From assembly GCA_017523995.1 (NCBI GenBank), contig JAFWUX010000108.1, positions 1-64,000 of the forward strand: a DNA stretch of 64,000 nt, in the 5' to 3' direction. The position numbers were made by a program, and so were the translations under genes. The stretch comes from Oscillospiraceae bacterium (GTDB lineage: Bacteria > Bacillota_A > Clostridia > Oscillospirales > Ruminococcaceae). The notes under the pieces were generated by a model, which did no database searches, had not been told where the DNA came from, and saw nothing but the letters and a program-made list of their open reading frames with translations. This document shows, piece by piece, positions 24,045-31,022 of the stretch (positions within the stretch are counted from its first letter, which is position 1; each line of letters opens with the position of its first letter).

Positions 24045-24916
24045 ATTGTTCCTCTTGTTCGTGATATTTCCAGTTCTGCCAGTGCGGGCAGCCATGTGTG
24101 CAGATCGGAAAAGCGGCAGCCGAGCGCCGCAGCCTTTGCCGTATCATAGGAGCAGTCATCCGCACAGCCGTCATAGGGCGCCGGATCGCCAGCCGCAGAG
24201 AGAATCGCGGAATGACCGGTCACCTGCTCCATATACCACATGATTTTCCGCTGTGAAACCGTCCCCGCAGCGCTGCCGTTGACCGCACCTGCGCACGGGT
24301 GCTCAGCGAGATGCGCCAGAAATTCGCCGGCTTCTTTCTCATGGATATAGGGCGCTTCTGCGTCGGGATGCTGTATCAGCATCGGCATCTGCGCCGCGAT
24401 GTGCTCCGCGTAAAAGCGCAGTCTGCCGGTGTAGTCATTCGGACCGAGCACAACCGGATACCGCACAAACGTACAGGCGTCCGCATCCATGAATTCCAGC
24501 GCAGCACGCTCCGCCTGACGCTTGCCCTCGGCATAATCCGCGGGGCGGTCCATCCAGACCAGCGGGTGCACTGCCGGATCAAACGCCTGCTCCGGAATCT
24601 GCAGTCCGGTTTCCCTGTAGACCGCGCACGAGGACATCTGGATATAGCGGTCACAGCGGATATTTTCCAGCAGTGCGCGCACATCATTGGATGCATAGGC
24701 GACCTTGTCGATCACCAGATCAAACCGCTCTGCGCCGAGATTCCGCCGGACGCTTTCCGCATCGGTTCTGTCTGCCGCGATATGCCGGACACGCCCGCCG
24801 AACGGATTGCTGCGGCTGCCGCGCGTCGCAATTGTGATGCTGTGTCCCTGTTTCATCAGACGCTCTGTCATCGGGATGCCGAAAAAGCGCGTACCGCCGA
24901 CAATCAGAATGTTCAT
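24041..24916 (-). CDS. NAD-dependent epimerase/dehydratase-family SDR
   Basis: 291-residue extended short-chain dehydrogenase. The nucleotide motif is GGTRFFG at residues 7-13, atypical enough to place it among the CsfB/RNA-binding-like atypical SDRs as well as sugar-nucleotide epimerases. A Y-A-E-G-K stretch (DYAEGKRQAE) offers the Tyr-Lys catalytic pair, and SSCAVYRETG supplies the serine region. RYPVVLGPNDYTGR is typical of the family. Start ATG 24916 is one base from the amidohydrolase stop, with GGGAGAA as ribosome site. It lies in a tight operon with a metal-dependent hydrolase and dus, which does not define a substrate. Family firm, function open. Confidence 0.85.
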   Translation of the reverse strand: MNILIVGGTRFFGIPMTERLMKQGHSITIATRGSRSNPFGGRVRHIAADRTDAESVRRNLGAERFDLVIDKVAYASNDVRALLENIRCDRYIQMSSCAVYRETGLQIPEQAFDPAVHPLVWMDRPADYAEGKRQAERAALEFMDADACTFVRYPVVLGPNDYTGRLRFYAEHIAAQMPMLIQHPDAEAPYIHEKEAGEFLAHLAEHPCAGAVNGSAAGTVSQRKIMWYMEQVTGHSAILSAAGDPAPYDGCADDCSYDTAKAAALGCRFSDLHTWLPALAELEISRTRGTI

Positions 24917-24917
24917 A

Positions 24918-25739
24918 TTATTCTCCCAGCAGGCGCTGCGCATTTTTATGCGTAATCAGCGCCATTTCTTCGTCTGTCAGACCAAGCGATTCCAGATAGC
25001 GCAGCGTATCCGCCGGATCCTCCCACGGAGAATCCGAGCCGAAAAGAATCTTCTCCGCGCCGTGATTGCGGATGATGCGTCTGCACTGCTCCGGTGCGAG
25101 GAACTGCGCGATGTATGCCGTATCGAGAAAGACCGGTGTCCCGACAAGATAGGTCTCGACATCGTCCCATTCTGCCCAGCCGCCGAGATGCGCCGCGATC
25201 AGATTGCTGCCTTCGACATAATCCAGCGCATGTCGGATCTTCTGCGGCGAGGTGTAGACCGGCGGCGGCAATCCGATATCCGCGCCTGCATGGAACACCA
25301 CCAGCAGCCCGAGCTTTTCGCATGTCTGCAGGATTTTCAGCACCTCGGGGCTGTCGATATCATACTGCTGAAACTGCAGATGCAGCTTGATGCCGCGGAA
25401 TCCGCGCTGCTTCAGATCTGCGAGCACCTGCTCCGCCTCCGGATCCGCCGGATGCACCGTGCCGAATGAGAGCGCACGCTCCGAGCGGACAGTTTCGGCA
25501 TAGCGATTGATGGTCGCAGTCTGCGAGGGTTTTGTCGCAATCGGCAGGCAGATGCTTTTGTCCACATGCGAGCGCGTCATGGAATCGAGCAGCCCCTCCA
25601 GCGTCGCCGGACGGCAGGTCAGCGCCTCGCCCTTGCGGTAATCCGCGCCCTGTTCGCGCCGGATGCCCGCTTCAAGCGCCGCGATGCTGCGCTCCGCAAT
25701 CGCCTCGGGGAAAATATGGGTATGGAAATCAATGAGCAT
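24918..25739 (-). CDS. amidohydrolase-family metal-dependent hydrolase
   Basis: 273 residues of the TIM-barrel amidohydrolase_2 type (ACMSD-like). The N-terminal DFHTHIFPE supplies the H-x-H metal ligands, GIKLHLQFQQYD and LVVFHAGADIGLP carry further histidines, and ILFGSDSPWEDP ends with the metal-ligand Asp. Such enzymes decarboxylate or hydrolyse small acids; the substrate here cannot be named. Start ATG 25739 has AAAGGAGAAG in front. It is second in the operon, 13 bases behind the unknown protein gene and one base before the SDR gene. Confidence 0.88.
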   Translation of the reverse strand: MLIDFHTHIFPEAIAERSIAALEAGIRREQGADYRKGEALTCRPATLEGLLDSMTRSHVDKSICLPIATKPSQTATINRYAETVRSERALSFGTVHPADPEAEQVLADLKQRGFRGIKLHLQFQQYDIDSPEVLKILQTCEKLGLLVVFHAGADIGLPPPVYTSPQKIRHALDYVEGSNLIAAHLGGWAEWDDVETYLVGTPVFLDTAYIAQFLAPEQCRRIIRNHGAEKILFGSDSPWEDPADTLRYLESLGLTDEEMALITHKNAQRLLGE

Positions 25740-25752
25740 TGAGCTTCTCCTT

Positions 25753-26400
25753 TTACATGTTTTCAGTAAGCCATTCATAGGCTTCTGTCCGCGGGATATC
25801 CACTTCGTTGAGGATCATGTCAAGCAGTTCGAGATCGTCTGTGCAGGATGCCAGCTCCTTGCGCCGCTCATAATCATAGTTGTCATCGCGCGCCGCGCGC
25901 AGTTCGTCCGGATCGTCAATGTCACCGTAATAGTATTCGTCCGTCTCCCAGTCCTCAAGCGAAAACTGCTCGTAATGGAGACAGTAGTAGATTGCTGCAA
26001 AGGTCTTGTTGACGCCGAGATGCTTTTTCAGGACACGCAGCACCGTTCGCATCCCCTGTTCATTGCAGACAGCCTCGCTGAGAAACGCCCGCAGTGCCGC
26101 TGCTTTCTCCGGCTCGGTTTCCGGATCGCAGCCGCCAAAGCAGACAGGGTCCACATCAAAATACAGCGTATCCGGCTCGGAGTATTCCAGCAGCCGCGCC
26201 GTCACCTCGAGATAGATGCTGCACATACCGGCAGCAAGCGAATAGACCGCAAGCTGTTCGGGGATATTGCGGTATTCGGTCAGTCCGTCGCGCGCAAGCA
26301 GCTCCCAGACCTTGATGAACCATATTTCGGCGTTGCCCTCGTAGGTTGTCACGCCGCGCAGGATGCAGGGATAGATGTCCTTCTGAAAATCCGGCTTCAT
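25753..26400 (-). CDS. conserved hypothetical acidic protein
   Basis: 215 residues, strongly acidic, no signal peptide or membrane helix. Visible features: an N-terminal IYPCILRGVTTYEGNAEIW, several cysteines in YFDVDPVCFGGCDPE, and an acidic YYYGDIDDPDELRAARDD stretch. The N-terminal half looks helical and faintly like DUF4240-type or ankyrin-adjacent small proteins, but I do not recognise it with any certainty. First gene of the operon with the amidohydrolase, SDR and dus; GAAAGGAG precedes the ATG. Confidence 0.65.
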   Translation of the reverse strand: MKPDFQKDIYPCILRGVTTYEGNAEIWFIKVWELLARDGLTEYRNIPEQLAVYSLAAGMCSIYLEVTARLLEYSEPDTLYFDVDPVCFGGCDPETEPEKAAALRAFLSEAVCNEQGMRTVLRVLKKHLGVNKTFAAIYYCLHYEQFSLEDWETDEYYYGDIDDPDELRAARDDNYDYERRKELASCTDDLELLDMILNEVDIPRTEAYEWLTENM

Positions 26401-26434
26401 AAATCACAGCTCCTTTCAGGAATCAGTACACCTT

Positions 26435-26463
26435 ATTATACAACAATTCCGGATGCTTTGCAA
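26435..26463 (-). promoter_or_regulatory. promoter of the 26400-23046 operon
   Basis: On the minus strand TTGCAA (26458-26463), 17 bases, TATAAT (26435-26440), 35 bases upstream of the first gene. Confidence 0.75.
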
Positions 26464-26506
26464 GCGGATTCTTCTGATAACCGGTTATATGAGCATCACT
26501 CTGCGC

Positions 26507-26529
26507 ATATTTATGTAAAACATAAATAT
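26507..26529. promoter_or_regulatory. perfect 9-bp inverted repeat, possible operator
   Basis: ATATTTATG (26507-26515), spacer TAAAA, CATAAATAT (26521-26529). It lies between two divergent promoters, 14 bases upstream of the SPFH -35 box. No T tract follows on either strand, so an operator is likelier than a terminator. Confidence 0.45.
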
Positions 26530-26542
26530 ATAATTTCAGGTA

Positions 26543-26581
26543 TTGACAAACCGATATTCTTGTGATATCATTATGATATCA
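26543..26581 (+). promoter_or_regulatory. SPFH-operon promoter overlapped by tandem TGATATCA palindromes
   Basis: TTGACA (26543-26548), 17 bases, TATCAT (26566-26571). Two identical 8-bp palindromes TGATATCA (26563-26570 and 26574-26581) separated by TTA overlap and follow the -10 box. Tandem 8-bp palindromes with one helical-turn spacing are the kind of site bound by ribbon-helix-helix repressors such as MetJ; the second gene of this operon encodes such a protein. Confidence 0.65.
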
Positions 26582-26614
26582 AATGGATGCAGTGCATCCG
26601 GAAAGGACATCATC

Positions 26615-27652
26615 ATGAAAGAAATTATTTTGACAAAAAAGAAGAACGGCATGGCAATGCTCCTGCTGACAATCCTGTTTTATCTGATCGGCATTGCGGT
26701 CTTTGTGTTCGGCGTCACCGGCTTTGATTCCGAGGGACAAATCGCGGCGCTGCGCCTGACCGCATTCATCGCGGGCATCATCTGGATGTGCATCGGCTGG
26801 TTCCCGCTGCTCGGTCTGCGGATTCTCAAGCCGCAGGAAGCACTTGTCCTGACCCTGTTCGGCAAGTACATCGGCACACTCAAGGATGACGGCTTCTACT
26901 GGGTCAACCCGTTCTGCATGGGCTTCAATCCGGCGGCATCCACCAAGCTCCGCCAGAGCGGTGACGTCTCCCCGACCTCCGTGCTCAGCGCATCGACCGC
27001 GGAAAGCGTTGTCACCAATCTCTCGGTGAATATCCCGGACAAAAAAATCTCGCTCAAGATGATGACGCTGAACAACAACCGCCAGAAAATCAATGACTGC
27101 CTCGGCAACCCTGTCGAGATCGGCATCGCGGTGATCTGGCGCGTGGTCGATACGGCACAGGCGGTGTTCAATGTCGATAACTACAAGGAGTATCTCTCGC
27201 TGCAGTGCGATACGGCGCTGCGCAACATCGTCCGGCTCTATCCCTATGACGTTGCACCGAATGTCGATACAACCGGTGACGGCATCGCGGATGAGGGCAG
27301 CCTGCGCGGTTCCAGCGAGGTCGTTGCGGCAAGAATCCGCGATGAGATTCAGGCAAAGGTCGAAAATGCGGGCATCGAGATCATTGAGGCACGCATCACC
27401 TATCTCGCATATGCTCCGGAGATCGCAGCCGTCATGCTGCAGCGTCAGCAGGCATCCGCGATCATCGACGCGAGAAAGATGATCGTAGACGGCGCAGTCG
27501 GCATGGTGGAAATGGCGCTTGACAGACTCAGCGAAAACAACACCGTTGAGCTGGATGAGGAGCGCAAGGCGGCAATGGTTTCCAATCTGCTGGTTGTGCT
27601 CTGCGGCAACCATGACGCCCAGCCGGTGGTCAATTCCGGCAGCCTCTACTGA
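26615..27652 (+). CDS. SPFH/Band-7 domain membrane protein
   Basis: 345 residues. Two hydrophobic segments occupy about 12-36 and 42-66, then an SPFH domain begins at [18 protein letters not shown] and runs to about 300 ([52 protein letters not shown]), ending in a helical stretch with [16 protein letters not shown] proteins assemble into membrane-bound rings or rafts that organise partner proteins. Start ATG 26615 is chosen after a GAAAGGA site; the frame opens 24 codons earlier, inside the promoter. The stop overlaps the start of the next gene by one base, so the two are coupled. Confidence 0.9.
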   Translation: MKEIILTKKKNGMAMLLLTILFYLIGIAVFVFGVTGFDSEGQIAALRLTAFIAGIIWMCIGWFPLLGLRILKPQEALVLTLFGKYIGTLKDDGFYWVNPFCMGFNPAASTKLRQSGDVSPTSVLSASTAESVVTNLSVNIPDKKISLKMMTLNNNRQKINDCLGNPVEIGIAVIWRVVDTAQAVFNVDNYKEYLSLQCDTALRNIVRLYPYDVAPNVDTTGDGIADEGSLRGSSEVVAARIRDEIQAKVENAGIEIIEARITYLAYAPEIAAVMLQRQQASAIIDARKMIVDGAVGMVEMALDRLSENNTVELDEERKAAMVSNLLVVLCGNHDAQPVVNSGSLY

Positions 27653-27858
27653 TGGCGGCGAAAAAGCAGATCCCGCTGCGGCTCTCCGAGAAGCTCTATA
27701 ACGCCATTGCCGCATGGGCTGAGGATGATTTCCGGTCCGTCAACGGGCAGATCGAATATCTGCTGACGGAATGCGTCAAGCAGCGGAAGAAAAACGGAAA
27801 ATATGTCGGCGAGGAGATCGACGCGCCCCCCGATATCGACGTCAATACATTTGAATAA
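27652..27858 (+). CDS. ribbon-helix-helix (Arc-like) DNA-binding protein
   Basis: 68 residues: a short beta strand KQIPLRL, then helices SEKLYNAIAAWAEDD and VNGQIEYLLTECVKQRK, the Arc/MetJ fold, and an acidic tail. Dimers of such proteins insert paired beta strands in the DNA major groove. The ATG shares its A with the TGA of the SPFH gene. The tandem palindrome over the operon promoter is a natural target, so autoregulation is proposed. The pairing with an SPFH protein resembles a module seen in other Firmicutes; its purpose is unknown. Confidence 0.8.
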   Translation: MAAKKQIPLRLSEKLYNAIAAWAEDDFRSVNGQIEYLLTECVKQRKKNGKYVGEEIDAPPDIDVNTFE

Positions 27859-27866
27859 CGCGCACG

Positions 27867-27905
27867 CCGCGGAGTCAGTTCATCGCTGATTCCGCGGTTC
27901 ATTTT
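27867..27905 (+). terminator. intrinsic terminator of the SPFH operon
   Basis: CCGCGGAGTCAG pairs with CTGATTCCGCGG across a 7-nt loop (one G-T pair), then TTCATTTTA. Confidence 0.85.
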
Positions 27906-27910
27906 ATAAG

Positions 27911-28097
27911 GTGTCTCCGACGGATTTTTAATGGGGCTCTGCCCCAAACCCCGCTGGGGGAATGATTCCCCCAGACCCCTCATCTTTTATATAAAATGTG
28001 CATGTCCGAAATTTTTGTTGTTGTAAAATTCCAAAGGGTGTCAGCCATTTCATAGGAGCCTGGGGGCAACGTCCCTTTCACAATCTATCGGAGATAA
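27911..28097. repeat. intergenic palindromic element, MITE- or REP-like
   Basis: A gene-free stretch with outer inverted words TCTCCGA (27914-27920) and TCGGAGA (28088-28094), and two strong inner hairpins: GGGG-CTCTG-CCCC (27933-27945) and CTGGGGGAA-TGA-TTCCCCCAG (27954-27974). No ORF inside. The dense short palindromes are typical of mobile-derived intergenic repeats of gut Firmicutes. No target-site duplication could be confirmed. Confidence 0.55.
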
Positions 28098-28104
28098 CCC
28101 CATA

Positions 28105-28138
28105 CCGCAATTTCTCGTTTCTCATTTCTCATTTCTGA
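28105..28138. repeat. short dispersed repeat, copy also at 23023-23045
   Basis: CCGCAATTTCTC followed by iterated TTTCTCA words; the 23023-23045 copy starts with the same 12 bases and continues TCATTTCTCATTT-like. Both copies lie in intergenic DNA. The remaining bases to 28231 show nothing I can name. Confidence 0.5.
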
Positions 28139-28231
28139 TTCAATTCGTTAGGCAAATTGCGTGAAATGCCCAAAAACCGGACAATGCCCCTGCCCTGTCC
28201 AAAAATCAGACACATGCCCTGCAGTTGTCCG

Positions 28232-28260
28232 TTGCAAACTCCGCAGAAACCGTGTATCAT
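28232..28260 (+). promoter_or_regulatory. promoter of the DUF308-MMPL operon
   Basis: TTGCAA (28232-28237), 17 bases, TATCAT (28255-28260). Confidence 0.65.
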
Positions 28261-28291
28261 AGAAGCATAAGATGAACAGAAAGGACTGAGG

Positions 28292-28900
28292 ATGATGCGT
28301 AATGTACGTTCCGTGCTCCCGATGCAGGCAGCGAAAACCGGCTATATTATTCTTTCGGTGCTGCTCTGCGGATTCGGCTGTTTTCTGATCTGCAAGCCGG
28401 AGATCAGCACAGCGCTGCTCGGCAGTGCGGCAGGCATCCTGCTGATCGCATTCGGGATTTTCAAGCTGATCGGATACTTTTCAAAGGATCTCTACCGGCT
28501 GGCGTTTCAGTTTGATTTCGCTTTCGGGCTGCTGATGCTGATACTCGGCAGCATGATCCTGACAAAGCCGGAAAACCTGATGCATTTTCTCTGCATCGTT
28601 ACCGGATTGTATGTCACCGCGGACGGGCTGATGAAGCTCCAGACCGCGCATGATGCAAGGCTGTTCGGCATCCGCTCGTGGTGGGCGATCCTCGCGGCTG
28701 CGGTGCTGACAAGCATGCTCGGAGCCGCGCTGATGCTGCGTCCGGCAGCAGGCAGCACGCTCCTGATGCGGCTGTTCGGCGGCGTGATGCTCGCAGAGGG
28801 CATCCTGAATCTCATCACGGTGCTGATAACCGTCAAGATCGTGCGCCATCAGCGTCCGGATGTCATCGAAGTTTCTTATCAGGAGGGTGCAAAATTATGA
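28292..28900 (+). CDS. DUF308 (HdeD-like) membrane protein
   Basis: 202 residues with six hydrophobic helices in pairs, each pair ending in a short charged loop (CKPEIS, TKPENL, LRPAAG), the DUF308 pattern of HdeD. HdeD is linked to acid resistance in enterics, but the Firmicute members have no proven function. First gene of a three-gene operon; its stop overlaps the MMPL start by four bases (ATGA). The ATG pair at 28292/28295 leaves the exact start open by one codon. Confidence 0.88.
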   Translation: MMRNVRSVLPMQAAKTGYIILSVLLCGFGCFLICKPEISTALLGSAAGILLIAFGIFKLIGYFSKDLYRLAFQFDFAFGLLMLILGSMILTKPENLMHFLCIVTGLYVTADGLMKLQTAHDARLFGIRSWWAILAAAVLTSMLGAALMLRPAAGSTLLMRLFGGVMLAEGILNLITVLITVKIVRHQRPDVIEVSYQEGAKL

Positions 28901-31005
28901 CACGTTTCGGAGAATGGATCGCAAAGCACCGCGCGCTGGTGCTGGTGATCGGCATTCTGCTGCTGATCCCTTCGGTTTTCGGCTATCTCGGAACCCGCGT
29001 CAATTATGATATTCTCTCGTATCTGCCGGAGGACATCAACACGATGCAGGGACAGGATATCCTGAAAGCGGAATTCGGCAAAGGCGGCTTTTCCTTTGTA
29101 ATCACAGAGGGCATGCGCGAGAAGGAGATCGCGGAGACCGCCGACAAAATCGCAGCGATTGACCATGTCGCGGATGTGGTCTGCTACGAATCCCTGACAG
29201 ACCTCAGAATCCCGAAGGAGATTCTGCCGCAGAAGGTCTATGATGCGTTCAACAAGGGCGATACAACAATCATGGCGGTGTTCTTTGATGACACCACCTC
29301 GGCAGACGGCACACTCGCCGCAATCGACGAGATGCGGAAAGTCACCTCGGAGCAGTGCTTCATCAGCGGCATGTCCGCAATCACAACCGACATGAAGCAC
29401 CTGACCGAGAGCGAGACAATCATCTACGCGGTGATCGCCGTCATCCTGACGAGCATCGTCCTGATGCTGACAATGGATTCGTTCCTGATTCCGGTGTTCT
29501 TCATGCTGAGCATCGGATTTGCGGTTGTCTGGAATCTCGGAACAAACATCTTCCTCGGCGAGATTTCGTTCATCACACAGGCGCTCGCGATGGTGCTGCA
29601 GCTCGGCGTCACGATGGATTACTCCATCTTCCTCTGGCACAGCTACAAGGAAATGCAGACGCGCTATGCGGACAAAGAGGACGCAATGGCGCATGCAATC
29701 TCCATGACGGTCGGCTCGGTCGTCAGCAGCTCGCTGACAACCGTCGCAGGATTCCTCGCAATGTGCTTCATGAGCTTCACGCTCGGTCTTGATCTCGGCA
29801 TCGTTATGGCAAAGGGCGTTGTCTGCGGCGTGATCTCGTGCATCACGGTGCTGCCCGCCATGATCCTGATCTTTGACCGCGCCATCGCAAAGACCACGCA
29901 CAGAGCAATCCTGCCGGCTTTCGGGCGCACATCGGCGTTCATCACAAAGCATTCGCCGGTATTCCTGATTGCAGCGGTTGTGCTGCTGATTCCGGCGGTG
30001 TTCGGCTACAAAAACTACGATGTCTACTACAATCTCGACAGCACACTTCCGGCAGAGCTTGACAGCGTGATCGCAAACACAAAGCTCTCTGAGGAATACA
30101 ACATGAACAGCACGCATCTGCTGCTCACGGATGCCGATATGGATGCAAAGACCGCCGGACAGATGCTGCACGAGATCGAATCCGTAGACGGCGTGCAGTT
30201 CGCGCTCGGATTCAATTCGCTGGTCGGTCCGGCAATCCCGGAAGAAGCCGTACCGGAACAGCTCCGCAGCATCCTGAAAAGCGATGACTGGCAGCTCATG
30301 CTGATCGGCTCGGAATACAAGGTCGCATCCGATGCCGTCAACCGGCAGATCGAACAGCTCAACAAAATCGTGACAAAATATGACAGCGACAGCCTGCTCA
30401 TCGGTGAGGCACCGGCAACGAAAGACCTCATCGAAATCACCGACCGCGATTTCAAGATCGTCAGCATTCTCTCGATCGCAGTGATCTTCCTGATCATCGC
30501 GCTGAACTTCAAATCGCTGACGCTGCCGGTGATTCTTGTCTCGGTGATTGAGCTCGCAATCATGATAAACCTCGGGCTTGCGTACTACATGAACGCCTCG
30601 CTGCCGTTTATCGCATCGGTTGTCATCGGCACGATTCAGCTCGGCGCAACCGTCGATTACGCAATCCTGATGACCACGCGCTACCGCACGGAACGCAGCA
30701 GCGGAAAGGAGAAAAAAGAGGCAGTCGGCATTGCGCTGAAAACCTCAATCCAGTCCGTCATCACCTCGGCGCTTGGATTTTTCGCAGCGACAATCGGTGT
30801 CGGCATCTATTCACAGATCGGCATGATCTCCTCGCTTTGCATGCTGCTCGCACGCGGCGCGCTGATCTCGATGGTCATTGTGATCACGGTGCTGCCCTCG
30901 ATGTTCATGCTGCTTGACAAATTGATCTGCAGGACCTCGGCAGGCTTTCTCCCCGATTCCGGTCAAAAGAGAAAGCAACGTCTGATTTTCGTATCGTCTC
31001 ATTGA
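28897..31005 (+). CDS. MMPL/RND-family transporter
   Basis: 702 residues with the duplicated RND architecture: one helix at the N-terminus (VLVIGILLLIPSVFGYL), an extracellular loop domain (~40-180), five or six helices (~190-350), then the same again (~370-702). LQLGVTMDYSIFLWHSY and IQLGATVDYAILMTTRYR are the paired helix-4 motifs with the proton-relay Asp-Tyr. MMPL proteins export lipids or hydrophobic compounds. ATG 28897 overlaps the DUF308 stop; AGGAGGG precedes it. The next gene, 17 bases on, encodes a giant exported heptad-repeat protein that probably works with it. Confidence 0.93.
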   Translation: MTRFGEWIAKHRALVLVIGILLLIPSVFGYLGTRVNYDILSYLPEDINTMQGQDILKAEFGKGGFSFVITEGMREKEIAETADKIAAIDHVADVVCYESLTDLRIPKEILPQKVYDAFNKGDTTIMAVFFDDTTSADGTLAAIDEMRKVTSEQCFISGMSAITTDMKHLTESETIIYAVIAVILTSIVLMLTMDSFLIPVFFMLSIGFAVVWNLGTNIFLGEISFITQALAMVLQLGVTMDYSIFLWHSYKEMQTRYADKEDAMAHAISMTVGSVVSSSLTTVAGFLAMCFMSFTLGLDLGIVMAKGVVCGVISCITVLPAMILIFDRAIAKTTHRAILPAFGRTSAFITKHSPVFLIAAVVLLIPAVFGYKNYDVYYNLDSTLPAELDSVIANTKLSEEYNMNSTHLLLTDADMDAKTAGQMLHEIESVDGVQFALGFNSLVGPAIPEEAVPEQLRSILKSDDWQLMLIGSEYKVASDAVNRQIEQLNKIVTKYDSDSLLIGEAPATKDLIEITDRDFKIVSILSIAVIFLIIALNFKSLTLPVILVSVIELAIMINLGLAYYMNASLPFIASVVIGTIQLGATVDYAILMTTRYRTERSSGKEKKEAVGIALKTSIQSVITSALGFFAATIGVGIYSQIGMISSLCMLLARGALISMVIVITVLPSMFMLLDKLICRTSAGFLPDSGQKRKQRLIFVSSH

Positions 31006-31022
31006 ACAGGAGTGAAGATATC

